From Pseudoalteromonas sp. T1lg48 (GTDB taxonomy: Bacteria > Pseudomonadota > Gammaproteobacteria > Enterobacterales > Alteromonadaceae), in contig NZ_PQCC01000004.1 of the NCBI RefSeq assembly GCF_002964785.1, forward strand, positions 588,176-652,175: 64,000 nt of DNA, read 5' to 3'. The notes beneath the pieces are model-generated. The model did no database searches. It saw only the letters and a program-made list of their open reading frames with translations, and was not told the origin of the DNA. Shown here one piece after another: positions 34,177-43,422 of this stretch; the stretch's first letter is position 1; every line of letters begins with the position of its first letter. A program made the translations under genes and the position numbers.

Positions 34177-34988
34177 ATGACTAAATTTAGTGCCTTTTTA
34201 TTGCTGTTTATCTCCCTTAGCCTCAATGCCAAAGTCGCTTATGTGACTTGGGTGACTATCGGGTCGAATACGAATTGCGAGGCGACTCTAAAGCCATCTT
34301 GCTGCTGGAGGCCGGTGGCTCGGCCGGCCTAGAAGACTGGAACCCCATCTATGACCAGCTCGCCAGCGAGTACCGCACCCTGCGCTATTCGCGTATTGGC
34401 AACGGCGGTTCCACCGCGGTGCGCAAAAATTACAGCTCAGAAGAATACGCCGGCGAGGCGCTGGCACTGCTTGATGCCCTGAACATTGATGGTCCGATTA
34501 TTTATATCGCCCATTCCTATGGTGCCTATATTGCCCGCACCTTCGCCGCTCGGTATCCAGAAAAAGTAGCGGCGCTGATGTTGATTGAGCCGGCGTCCGA
34601 ACATGATGTGGATATTATGCGCCAGATCGATTTAGCCAAGGCGGAGCAGGAAATAGCCCAGGTAAAGCGTGATGATATGAAAAACGGTATGTCGAATCAG
34701 TATCTCGACTTTTGGGCCAAACGTCCCTTACCCGATCACCCGGAGATAGCCGATATTCCGGTGACCGTGATCGCCTCGATTAAGCGCTATGAAAATCCGC
34801 CGCTGTTATTTTTTACCGATAAGGCCAGAAAAATGTGGGGCGAACTGCACAGAGATTGGGCTTTGACCTTCCCGCAAGGGAAAATCGTCCTCACGGATAA
34901 AAGCTATCATTTTCCGCAAAGGGATGAACCCGAGATGGTGCTAAAGGAAATTAAGGCGCTGGTTCAGCGCACCACAAAGTCAAAATAG
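34177..34988 (+). pseudogene. Alpha/beta hydrolase, signal peptide separated by a one-base frameshift
   Basis: ATG 34177 starts a signal peptide (MTKFSAFLLLFISLSLNA) behind AGGAT-like sequence. After KVAYV near 34245 the frame is lost, and the mature enzyme continues in the +2 frame from 34248 (GDYRVEYELRG). Adding one G would read AYVDLGDYRVEYEL. The hydrolase domain is whole: oxyanion region LLEAGGSAGLEDW, nucleophile AHSYG, AARYPEKVAALMLIEP, and the terminal His in KSYHFPQRDEP. Probably a periplasmic esterase or peptidase-like hydrolase, substrate unknown. Real disruption or sequencing error; the stop overlaps the convergent VanX-type gene by 25 bases. Confidence 0.75.
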
Positions 34989-35656
34989 GTGTTGGGATAG
35001 GGCTGGGGTTTTAAAGAAAAGTGCCACCACTCCAGGGAGTAAGGAGCAAAACCCTGGGCCATCATTAAATCCCGCAACAAGTAACGATTTTTTCGCTGTG
35101 CGTCATTAATACGTGGGTCGTCCGTATTCGACAGGGTATCGAACATATCAAAGGGCGAGCCCATATCCAGCTCTTGGCCGTTGCTACTGTCCACCAGGGT
35201 CAGATCGACCGTGGCACCACGACTGTGGCCGGACTGAGCCGCAATATAGCCCCCCAATAATTTATCTTTGCTTAAATTCGGATAGTACTCAGCCTTGGTG
35301 TTGGTATCGGTATCATCCTTAACCCAACGCACAAAATGATCCACCGCACGCTGCGGTCGATAACAATCAAACACCTTAAGAGTAAGGCCTCGTTCACGTG
35401 CCGCCTGTTGCACACGCACCAAAGCGTCGGCCGCACGGCGCTGCAAAATGCACTTAGGGGCTTGATAACCCGTTACTTGAGTGCCGACAAAATTATTGCT
35501 GCCAAAGTAGCGAATTTCTTTTTCGATGCTGGAGTCCAAATCACCAATGGCAATAAAGTCCTCGGGCAAGGTGCTACTGGCAGCCGCACTTGCATTCGCG
35601 CCGAAAAAAGCACTAAAGAATAACGAGGCGAGGTAAAAGGAAGTCCGCTTTTTCAT
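34964..35656 (-). CDS. D-Ala-D-Ala dipeptidase, VanX/DdpX type (M15D)
   Basis: 230 residues from ATG 35656, preferred over an upstream GTG because a signal peptide starts there (FYLASLFFSAFFGANASA). Zinc-site and catalytic motifs are SGHSRGATVDLTL (S-x-H-x-x-G-x-A/V-x-D) near residue 150 and EWWHF near 217, as in VanX. CYRPQRAV is the conserved Arg-containing motif. Secreted members hydrolyse D-Ala-D-Ala from peptidoglycan turnover, allowing use as a nutrient; vancomycin resistance is not implied since no vanHA genes are present. Confidence 0.88.
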   Translation of the reverse strand: MKKRTSFYLASLFFSAFFGANASAAASSTLPEDFIAIGDLDSSIEKEIRYFGSNNFVGTQVTGYQAPKCILQRRAADALVRVQQAARERGLTLKVFDCYRPQRAVDHFVRWVKDDTDTNTKAEYYPNLSKDKLLGGYIAAQSGHSRGATVDLTLVDSSNGQELDMGSPFDMFDTLSNTDDPRINDAQRKNRYLLRDLMMAQGFAPYSLEWWHFSLKPQPYPNTYFDFVVR

Positions 35657-35756
35657 GATATTAGGGCCTAATCGCACGTGAGCTTTAAAAATAACATACC
35701 CTAATTAAAAAGCTGGATAAAGGGCGGTAGAACCCGCTTTTATCGCAGGCATAAAA

Positions 35757-35784
35757 AATGCCGCTTACTTAAGTAAGCGGCATT
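35757..35784 (-). terminator. Strong palindromic terminator of the subtilase gene
   Basis: A perfect 28-base palindrome (AATGCCGCTTACTT / AAGTAAGCGGCATT) followed, on the minus strand, by a T-run. It lies 25 bases beyond the subtilase stop and probably also ends nothing from the other side. Confidence 0.88.
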
Positions 35785-35808
35785 AAGCTGTTAACTAGAT
35801 TGGGTTAG

Positions 35809-38800
35809 TTAAGCTTTTTTACGGCGTAACCAGGCTAGCGGGCTAAGTAGTAACAACCAGGCTAGTGAACCTGAGCTTGATTTCTTAACTTCTGGCTCTG
35901 GAGTTACTGTGATTTGCTCAGCAGTGATAGTTACTACTACTTCACGTGTAGTTACCATTTCGCCATCGCTTACGCTCACAGTGAAGGTATGCTCACCTTC
36001 GCTCAGACCAGTTACATTGGTAACCGCTGAGTTTGGAGACTCAATCGTACCAGGGCCTGCCCATTCGAATGTGATTTCGTCACCATCAACGTCCATTGAA
36101 GCACTCGCATCAAGCGTCACTGTGTTGCCTTCCGTCGCTGAGATAGCAGTTTGTGCTACTTCGGCTGTTGGTGCATCGTTTACATTCTCAACGGTCAGAA
36201 TGAATGTTGTGCTCACAGCATCAGATGGGTTCTCAATATCAGCAACTTTTACGGTTACTTCAATCTCACCAGAGAAGTCTTGAGCCGGAGTGATTGTCAC
36301 AGTGTTACCATCCACTTCTGCGGCCATGTTGTCGCCACTGACGATAACTTCATTCGCTGAGTTAAGCTCGTCGATGTAGGTCACGTCAAAGGTAATTGAC
36401 TCTTCTTCATTTGTAGTCATATCGTCTAGCTCAACAACGGTGATGTTGCTAGGCACAGACAGAGTGTGTGACTTAACCATGGTTTCCATGCCATCCACTT
36501 CGATTGTTGCAGTGAACTCCATATCACGACCTGCAGACGCAGTGGTGATATCGGCCCAGGCCGTTACTTCGAACTGTGATGACTCAGGACCAACATAGTC
36601 CATACAGATAACCATGTCGTCTTTAACCACTTCATCAACTTCGTTGAAGTTAACTTGCTTACCAAGGTACGCTTCAAGAGGACCACGCGAGTATGATTGA
36701 CCCTTGTATCCTTGAATACCGATACTACCGCGGGTATCCGTTGAACCGAAATCAATGTTGTCATAGGCCAAATAGATTTCGTGTTGGTTATCACCGAAGC
36801 GAGTAAATGGTGTGAAAATCACTTCGAAATCGAATGAGTTATCACGTTTTGTCCACTCATAAGTACGCGTTGTACGGTCATAGACTGGGTTACCGTAGTC
36901 GGCGGCGTTATCCCACTCGATGATTGCCCATGTACCTGTAGTCGCCAGAGTAATACCCTCTTGAGAACTCAAGCCAACACTCATAATGTCATTCGGGAAA
37001 CCTGGGAACCAGCCACGCCATAGCGCACCAATACTCTCATACGGGAATGATTGGTATGGGAACGGCATACCAAATGGAGTGAAGTGACGTGTTGGGCCAA
37101 ATGACACTTTACCGTTACCATGTATGGACATAGTGCCATAGCTTATGTTCGCTGCTTCTGCATTGTTGTAAAGGTGTACATCTTCGATACCGTTAAACAA
37201 TGCGTTCACTGGTAGCGTATAACCACGGTCATAGGTGATCGCGTTGTTTTCATCAAAACCAGACAGAAGTGGCGTTAAACCAAATCTTGAAAGGTCAACG
37301 TACCCGCCCGGATTTGAACCGCCGAAGTTTGGTGTACGACAGAACTCGTCAGTCACATTGTTCGTCACAATGTAATCAGGCGTTACATCACGGGTGTCTT
37401 CCTGAGTACCAGAGATGATCAGTTTGCCATCGGCTACTTCAATATTAACGTCACCGCGTGAGCTCAATACGCTGTGCTCACTGATATTCAAGCCTTCAGG
37501 GATATCAGCTGTGAAGGTGAACTCACGATCCATACCCGTATTGTTTGGTAATACCTCGAAGGTGAACGGTACTTTATCACCAATTTTCGCTTTTTGTTGC
37601 GGCACATCCAGGTGCACTCGGTCTACGCCACGCTCTAGTTTGAACGGGATAGAGCCCAGGTTACCGTGGTTCACTTCAGACGTACCTACATCGATGGTGC
37701 TGTAGAATACATCATCTTGCTCCATGTCCATGTTCCAGGCGATGTTCATATCAACCTTGTTGATACCATCACTGGCAGGCAATGAAGCGGTGATTGAAGA
37801 ATCAACCTGGTCGCTAACAACAGCCACGGCATATTCAAAGGTCTCTTCAGTGCCTTCATAGCCATTGTCACGGTGGTTATACAGCATGTACCAGTATTCG
37901 CCCGCTTCCGGGTTATTGATGTTACAGAAGTTATCGTAAATTACGTGGTTAGATACACACAGAATTTCATCCTGCGGCTGAATAATACCATCGCCATTGT
38001 AGTCTTTACCCACGTAAATACCCGGGTTACCTATGGTCAAGGTACCTTCAAACTCTGAGTCAACCACATCCAGCACTTCAACAATTAAGCGCTTCGAATT
38101 TGGAGCAACGGTCACAAAACCTGTGTGCACTGCTTCATCAATGATGTCTTCCTCTGCAGGCACCGATGTACGGTTCATGGCCCAAGGGAATGTCCAATCA
38201 TCATCTTTAGCAATAGTGGCAGTTTGAACTTCGGCTTTAACAGGCTTGTATGCACGTGCTACAGGGCTGTCTACCAAAGGAACAGTAATACCTTTAGCCA
38301 CATAGGTGTCGTTGTTCGCATGCGCAACGGCATTTAGACGTGCAGGCAAGTCACCACGGTCATATTTGAATGCCATTGGCCAATGCGCGTCTGGAATACC
38401 TTCTTCCTGTGCCTGGAAGATAAGGTTAGTGTGCAGCTCAACTTCTGAGTTAGAGAACCAATCCTGGGTATCCATGACCGACGCTTTAACCACGATAGTT
38501 TGTGTTTCGCCGGCTTTCAGTGAGAAGGTCTCTGGGATGATTTCAATGTCCACACCATTTTGCGCTGCTTGCTGACGCATATCAAACGCCCAGTTCACCA
38601 CGTCTTCGTGGCTTACCGTCCAGGTACCGTCTTTGGTTGCTTTAACCGTACGTACCCACTGACACTCAGGAGCACACGAGAAGTTAACCAGGTTAGGCAT
38701 GTTCAACTGGTGCGGCGTACCGCCATTGTATGGGTCGGCTGCAAGGAAGTTCTCAGCAGACTCATCCATGATAAGGCCTGATTTAACCGCGTTGGCAACG

Positions 38801-41121
38801 TTAATACGACCAGTACCGGCACGGTAGATCTGTGCTTTGTCAGACTGGCTACCTTCTTGGTTTAGACGCCAGTATTGTACTTCATTGTCAGATGTCATCA
38901 TCAGCGCCGATTGTACCTCGGCCGCCGTCCACTCTGGGTTTGCTTGGCGGATCAAGGCCATGGCACCGGCTACATGAGGAGAAGCCATCGACGTACCACT
39001 CATCAAGGCATAGTCTTGACCGAAAGGTGTTGATACAAATGGATGCTCATCCGAAGCTGCGGCATAGATATCTACGCCCGGAGCAGCAAGAGTAGGCGCC
39101 AGGATTTCAACGTTCGAGTATGAAGGACCACGAGACGAGAATTTTGCCAACCAGTCGGCATCTTCTTCGTTTATGCGACGCTCGATAACCGTTGGTTTAA
39201 TGGTGATCATATGACCCATTTCACTGAAGCTATCTACCCAGTCTTCCAGGCCATCGTCTGGATACACACCATTCCACTGGTCATAGGTGAAGTGCACACC
39301 AGGCAGTGAGTAGCTTTGCGGCACTGTGCCTTGGTTACGGTCGCGGTTGTACATGATAAATGCGTCAGCACCACCGGCTTGAACGTTTTCTACTTTGGCA
39401 GTACGCGCATTGGCGTTTGGATCTTGTGGATGGTGACGCTGACAGATTACGATAACGTTTGTAGAACCGTCTGCTGCACCAGGAATAGCCGTACCGTCTT
39501 TAAAGAAGTCAAAGGTGCCAGCCGGGTATTCCGATTCACAATAACCATTAAAGTCTTTTTCACCATTGATATCGGCATAGTCTTTCGCCCAAACTACCAC
39601 ACCGGTTACTTCTTCTTGGTTGATTGAACCACCAACAAGGCCCATATCTGCCCAGCTTGGTACTTCCGAGCCCAGTGCTGGGTCGATAAAGCCAGCGTAT
39701 TCAACGGCGGTATCGATAGCCACGGTACGACCGTGTGTCGTTGCCGCTACCTGAGCCAACCAAGGCGACGAGTTATCAAGGTAACCCAGACACTCAGAGC
39801 CACCACAGACGCCTGTGCCCGAGTTACCCGCTGCCGCGGCAACGTTGATACCCGCTTCACGCGCTGATAGGAAGGCTAGTTGAACTGGGTCGGCCCATAC
39901 GTTTGAGTCGGCACCACCGATTGAGAAGTTGATAACATCAACGCCGTCGGAGATAGCATCTTCGATACCAGCAACAAGTGCTTCGCCAGGACAACCGCGG
40001 TAGCCACTTTCATTTGACGAGTGACACACTTGATAAGAGATGATGTTGGCGTGTGGGGCCACACCCGAAATTTCAGGGAATAACGCCTCAGCAAGTACAA
40101 CACCATCTTGGTTCTCACCTGTACCAGCTAGCATATAAGGCACGTCTTTTACTACGTTACCCGCAGCCGTTGAAGCTACGTGTGAACCGTGACCCTGATA
40201 ATCTTCGCCAATAGCTGGCCAACCTGGGATCATTGCTGCGTAGGTATCTGTGATCACGTCGTATGAACGCACACCAATTAGCTTGTCATTACATTGGATA
40301 TGCTCTGCATCTTCAACACAGTCACCTACGTATTGACCCGCACCCCATGGGTTGGTGTGGTCGTAACCGTCACCGCCGATATCGGCGAATGAAGGGTGGT
40401 CTGAGTTAATACCGGTATCGATAATACCGATGATTTGACCTTCCCCCTTGTGCTTTACTCCCGTAGGAGAAGCCATGCCAGACCAAACCTGATCCGCTGC
40501 AATTTGCTTAGGACCTTGATCTGAAAGTAAATCGTAATGTTTAGAACGCATAACCGAGGCAACACTGCCCAGGTTAGCAATGCGCGCCGCTTCCTGCTCA
40601 GTCATTTTCACCGAGAAGCCATTGATAGCTTTAGTGAATTGACGACGCATTTCGGTGCGGCCGGTTACCGCCGTTACTTCTTGCATCACGCTTTGTTGCT
40701 TAGAACGCAATTGACGCTCATAAGTGACGACCGCTTTAGAAGTCGGTTGACCACGTTCGAATAGTTTACCCGTGTTGTCACCGATTGAACGCGTTAGCGC
40801 TGAATTGGGATCATTTGCCGCAACGGCTACAGACGCATCGCGCAGGCGCACGATATAGATATGTTCACCTTCAATGTTTTCCTTAACAAACTTACTTCCA
40901 TGCGCGTTTAGTTGTACGTTTACGCCTTGTACATCGGCACTGTTCAAGCCTTGAGTATTTAGTTCTTGTTGTAGTGCTTGAACGCCTTCAAGGGTAAGGC
41001 TAGGTGCTTTAAGTTTATTTTCTGCGCTGACCGAATGGTCATTAGCATTAACGGCGGCATACAAAGATGTAGCGCTAAACAGTGCCACACCAACCGCTGT
41101 TGCGATGGTTGATTTTTTCAT
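35809..41121 (-). CDS. Very large secreted subtilase (S8) with GlyGly-CTERM-like tail
   Basis: 1,770 residues. Signal peptide (about 1-23), inhibitor I9-like propeptide (HIYIVRLRDASVAV to about 180), then the subtilisin domain: Asp in GIIDTGINSDHPSF near 235, His in GHGSHVASTAAG near 310 and Ser in GTSMASPHVAG near 712, with a PA domain inserted between His and Ser. Fn3-like and beta-sandwich domains follow, then two cadherin/PKD-like repeats (about 1560-1730). The end SSSGSLAWLLLLSPLAWLRRKKA-like tail (short Ser/Gly stretch, hydrophobic helix, basic end) is a GlyGly-CTERM variant. AGGG site before ATG; strong terminator after. Extracellular protein degradation is likely. Confidence 0.92.
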   Translation of the reverse strand: MKKSTIATAVGVALFSATSLYAAVNANDHSVSAENKLKAPSLTLEGVQALQQELNTQGLNSADVQGVNVQLNAHGSKFVKENIEGEHIYIVRLRDASVAVAANDPNSALTRSIGDNTGKLFERGQPTSKAVVTYERQLRSKQQSVMQEVTAVTGRTEMRRQFTKAINGFSVKMTEQEAARIANLGSVASVMRSKHYDLLSDQGPKQIAADQVWSGMASPTGVKHKGEGQIIGIIDTGINSDHPSFADIGGDGYDHTNPWGAGQYVGDCVEDAEHIQCNDKLIGVRSYDVITDTYAAMIPGWPAIGEDYQGHGSHVASTAAGNVVKDVPYMLAGTGENQDGVVLAEALFPEISGVAPHANIISYQVCHSSNESGYRGCPGEALVAGIEDAISDGVDVINFSIGGADSNVWADPVQLAFLSAREAGINVAAAAGNSGTGVCGGSECLGYLDNSSPWLAQVAATTHGRTVAIDTAVEYAGFIDPALGSEVPSWADMGLVGGSINQEEVTGVVVWAKDYADINGEKDFNGYCESEYPAGTFDFFKDGTAIPGAADGSTNVIVICQRHHPQDPNANARTAKVENVQAGGADAFIMYNRDRNQGTVPQSYSLPGVHFTYDQWNGVYPDDGLEDWVDSFSEMGHMITIKPTVIERRINEEDADWLAKFSSRGPSYSNVEILAPTLAAPGVDIYAAASDEHPFVSTPFGQDYALMSGTSMASPHVAGAMALIRQANPEWTAAEVQSALMMTSDNEVQYWRLNQEGSQSDKAQIYRAGTGRINVANAVKSGLIMDESAENFLAADPYNGGTPHQLNMPNLVNFSCAPECQWVRTVKATKDGTWTVSHEDVVNWAFDMRQQAAQNGVDIEIIPETFSLKAGETQTIVVKASVMDTQDWFSNSEVELHTNLIFQAQEEGIPDAHWPMAFKYDRGDLPARLNAVAHANNDTYVAKGITVPLVDSPVARAYKPVKAEVQTATIAKDDDWTFPWAMNRTSVPAEEDIIDEAVHTGFVTVAPNSKRLIVEVLDVVDSEFEGTLTIGNPGIYVGKDYNGDGIIQPQDEILCVSNHVIYDNFCNINNPEAGEYWYMLYNHRDNGYEGTEETFEYAVAVVSDQVDSSITASLPASDGINKVDMNIAWNMDMEQDDVFYSTIDVGTSEVNHGNLGSIPFKLERGVDRVHLDVPQQKAKIGDKVPFTFEVLPNNTGMDREFTFTADIPEGLNISEHSVLSSRGDVNIEVADGKLIISGTQEDTRDVTPDYIVTNNVTDEFCRTPNFGGSNPGGYVDLSRFGLTPLLSGFDENNAITYDRGYTLPVNALFNGIEDVHLYNNAEAANISYGTMSIHGNGKVSFGPTRHFTPFGMPFPYQSFPYESIGALWRGWFPGFPNDIMSVGLSSQEGITLATTGTWAIIEWDNAADYGNPVYDRTTRTYEWTKRDNSFDFEVIFTPFTRFGDNQHEIYLAYDNIDFGSTDTRGSIGIQGYKGQSYSRGPLEAYLGKQVNFNEVDEVVKDDMVICMDYVGPESSQFEVTAWADITTASAGRDMEFTATIEVDGMETMVKSHTLSVPSNITVVELDDMTTNEEESITFDVTYIDELNSANEVIVSGDNMAAEVDGNTVTITPAQDFSGEIEVTVKVADIENPSDAVSTTFILTVENVNDAPTAEVAQTAISATEGNTVTLDASASMDVDGDEITFEWAGPGTIESPNSAVTNVTGLSEGEHTFTVSVSDGEMVTTREVVVTITAEQITVTPEPEVKKSSSGSLAWLLLLSPLAWLRRKKA

Positions 41122-41500
41122 GATGGACCCTAACTTAGTAAGTAATTAAGTTGTAATTTCGAACCAGCCGAAATTTTTTAACAGCCCGATTCAATCACAT
41201 TAACAACAGCAATCACCAACAACTCTGTGTACACTTTTGTACAGTATCAACACAAAATAAAAACACCCCATTAACATTGAAAACAGCGAAAAACCTAACA
41301 CGGGAGTAATGTAGCAATTTGTACAGGAAATCCTGTTAACAATATGAGAACACTATAAAAATCATAAACATACGGAGTTTACAATGTTTTACCCGCCGAT
41401 TCGTGCTTTGCCAAAACCCTAACACTGCGCTAACGTGGCTTGCGTAATATCGACAAATAATTAAGATTCAGTTAATACAGAGAAGGAACACAACTGAAAC
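41122..41500. promoter_or_regulatory. AT-rich divergent promoter region with three TGTACA sites
   Basis: TGTACA occurs at 41228-41233, 41238-41243 (one helical turn apart) and 41320-41325, the last two in the context TTTGTACAG. They lie 107-205 bases upstream of the subtilase start and 175 or more upstream of the MipA-like gene. They could be operator half-sites for either gene. No open frame with coding character is visible. Confidence 0.4.
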
Positions 41501-42340
41501 ATGAATAAACATATCGCCCTTGCGTGTACATTATTTTCCGCCTCGGTACTGTGCCAGGATGCGCCCAGTGAGTCGGCGCAATATATTGAGGTAGGTACAT
41601 TAGAGGCGTCTATCACCGTGGGATATGGTGGCATCGAAAACCCGATTCGGGGAGCAGATCACGTCACTTCTGTTCTTCTTCCGCACCTGGCTTATTATGG
41701 TGAGAAGTGGTATTTCGACGACTTTGCTCTGGGTTACAGCCTGCACCAGGACCAATCCTGGTACGTCGATATTATTGGCTCATTTAACGAAGACGGCTTT
41801 TTCTTCGAGCTCGACGGCATAGATAAGCTCTTTGCCACCTCGGCGGTACGCAACTCGCCGCGCCCAGGAAGACCCAATGCCACGCCAATCAATCTGACGC
41901 CGATAGAGCGCAGCCTGGCCTACGAAGGAGGTCTGGCACTCGGTTACAGCGCCAAAAACTGGGGCCTTGAACTTAGCACCCTGCATGATATCAGTAGCGT
42001 ACATAATGGCTTGGAAAACAAATTTATTGCTTATTACAGTCAGGATTTGCTCGGTGGTCAGTTCATTGCCGAGGCCGGACTCACTCATAAAAGCACCGAG
42101 CTAATAGAATATTACTACCGCGTCCATCCGGGTGAAGCATTGTCACGCATCCCCCGCTACAAATTAAGTAGCGCACTTAATTACCATGTAAAACTGGAGT
42201 ACAAATATCGTCTAAGTGAGCAATTTAGTGCTATGCTAAATATCTCAAACACTTGGATTGACAGTGACTTAAGTGATACACCTATGTTTGATCGAGACCA
42301 GTATATGACTGGCTTTACCGGGATTACTTTTGAGTTTTAG
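41501..42340 (+). CDS. MipA/OmpV-family outer-membrane protein
   Basis: 279 residues with signal peptide (ALACTLFSASVLC) and beta-barrel pattern. Family marks are VGYGGIENPIRGADHVTSVLLPHLAYYGEKWYFDD-type layout near residues 40-75 and the closing TGFTGITFEF with a C-terminal Phe. MipA-like proteins act as scaffolds or antimicrobial-responsive porins; the role here is unknown. It starts the MipA-DUF3019-regulator-kinase cassette, and the next gene begins 15 bases on, which points to stress sensing of the envelope. Confidence 0.8.
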   Translation: MNKHIALACTLFSASVLCQDAPSESAQYIEVGTLEASITVGYGGIENPIRGADHVTSVLLPHLAYYGEKWYFDDFALGYSLHQDQSWYVDIIGSFNEDGFFFELDGIDKLFATSAVRNSPRPGRPNATPINLTPIERSLAYEGGLALGYSAKNWGLELSTLHDISSVHNGLENKFIAYYSQDLLGGQFIAEAGLTHKSTELIEYYYRVHPGEALSRIPRYKLSSALNYHVKLEYKYRLSEQFSAMLNISNTWIDSDLSDTPMFDRDQYMTGFTGITFEF

Positions 42341-42355
42341 CAGTACTAACATCTT

Positions 42356-42730
42356 ATGCTAGTTAATTACTTTGTCGCCCTATCTATGCTACCCGCATCC
42401 ATGCAATCTGCTGTGGAGGGTACCCTTCAGGTATCTCCTCACACCTGCATCGGCGAGCTGCAAGCCGCCAGTTGCACCATGGAAATCCATGTCAATGCGG
42501 CGTCGGCTTTGGCGGAGCAACTGTGTATCAGTATTGCTCTGCCAAAGCGACAATATGAATGTTTTAACGGCAACAGGGTGTCGGTGACCTATCGAGTCAC
42601 GCTTGAAGCCACCACCACTATCACTCTCACCGATCAATCCGGAATGGTACTGGCAGAACAAAAACTCGAGGTGGGGAAACTCGCCTCAAAAAACTATCGC
42701 GTAAGAAGACGTTTTGGTTGGGGTATTTAA
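42356..42730 (+). CDS. DUF3019 family small secreted protein
   Basis: 124 residues with a signal peptide (YFVALSMLPASMQSA). The mature part has a Cys-rich beta arrangement: TCIGELQAASCTMEI, LCISIALPKRQYECF, then VTLEATTTITL, and ends RVRRRFGWGI. This matches DUF3019, often found beside MipA and a two-component system in Alteromonadales. Function unknown; periplasmic location predicted. The stop lies just before the response regulator start. Confidence 0.8.
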   Translation: MLVNYFVALSMLPASMQSAVEGTLQVSPHTCIGELQAASCTMEIHVNAASALAEQLCISIALPKRQYECFNGNRVSVTYRVTLEATTTITLTDQSGMVLAEQKLEVGKLASKNYRVRRRFGWGI

Positions 42731-42732
42731 CA

Positions 42733-43422
42733 TTGACGCACCAGGTTCTACTTATAGAAGACGACAAGGAGTTAGCCAGCCTAATTAGTCGTTACTTAAG
42801 CAAAAATGGACTTGATGTAAGCATAGTAAATAGTATCGCCGCCTTTAAGGCCTGCTTCGACCAACTACAGCCGGATATCATTCTCTGCGATGTAATGCTA
42901 CCAGATGGCAATGGCTTCGAGCTCTTTCCCCTGCTCAAAAAGCATTTTAGCTGCCCGGTGCTCTTTTTAACGGCCTTAGACTCGGATCGCTCACAAATAA
43001 AAGGGCTTAACCTGGGTGCCAACGATTATTTGATCAAGCCTATTCGCCCGGAATTATTACTCGCACGCATCAACAACAGCCTGCGTATCAGCGGCAAAGG
43101 CGAAGCCACCAAGGCCATAGGCCCATTAAAATTAGATACCACGCATCGTCAACTCCAGTATCAACAGCATCAGCTCAACCTTAATGACGATGAAATCCGA
43201 CTCTTTACCCTGTTTATCCAAAACTATCCCACGCCTTTGTCACGGGAGACCTTGTTTAAGGAAATCATCGGCCGAGAATACGACGGCCTAGATCGCGCCG
43301 CCGATCTTAAAGTGAGCCGTTTGCGCCGCAAAATTCGCGATCATGGCATTGAAGGGCTAGACATTATCTCTATTCGCGGCGAAGGCTACCTGCTTCAAGT
43401 ACCGACCGAGCACGATGCGTAA
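42733..43422 (+). CDS. OmpR-family response regulator
   Basis: 229 residues from TTG 42733, chosen because it gives the usual short N-terminus MTHQVLLIEDD right after the DUF3019 stop. Receiver marks are EDD, the phospho-Asp in DIILCDVMLPDGNG, LTALDSD and LIKPIRPE. The DNA-binding domain has DEIRLFTLFIQNY and DRAADLKVSRLRRKIRD. It overlaps the kinase gene by 8 bp. It probably controls the upstream MipA-DUF3019 genes. Confidence 0.9.
   Translation: MTHQVLLIEDDKELASLISRYLSKNGLDVSIVNSIAAFKACFDQLQPDIILCDVMLPDGNGFELFPLLKKHFSCPVLFLTALDSDRSQIKGLNLGANDYLIKPIRPELLLARINNSLRISGKGEATKAIGPLKLDTTHRQLQYQQHQLNLNDDEIRLFTLFIQNYPTPLSRETLFKEIIGREYDGLDRAADLKVSRLRRKIRDHGIEGLDIISIRGEGYLLQVPTEHDA

Noticed and set aside
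34964..35656. Vancomycin resistance locus (VanX)
   Set aside because: The enzyme is VanX-like, but it has a signal peptide and there are no vanH, vanA or vanRS genes nearby, so a nutritional or turnover role is more likely.
35809..41121. Several plus-strand frames of 60-124 codons inside the subtilase gene
   Set aside because: They lie wholly opposite a protein with intact catalytic motifs and have no start signals or domains.
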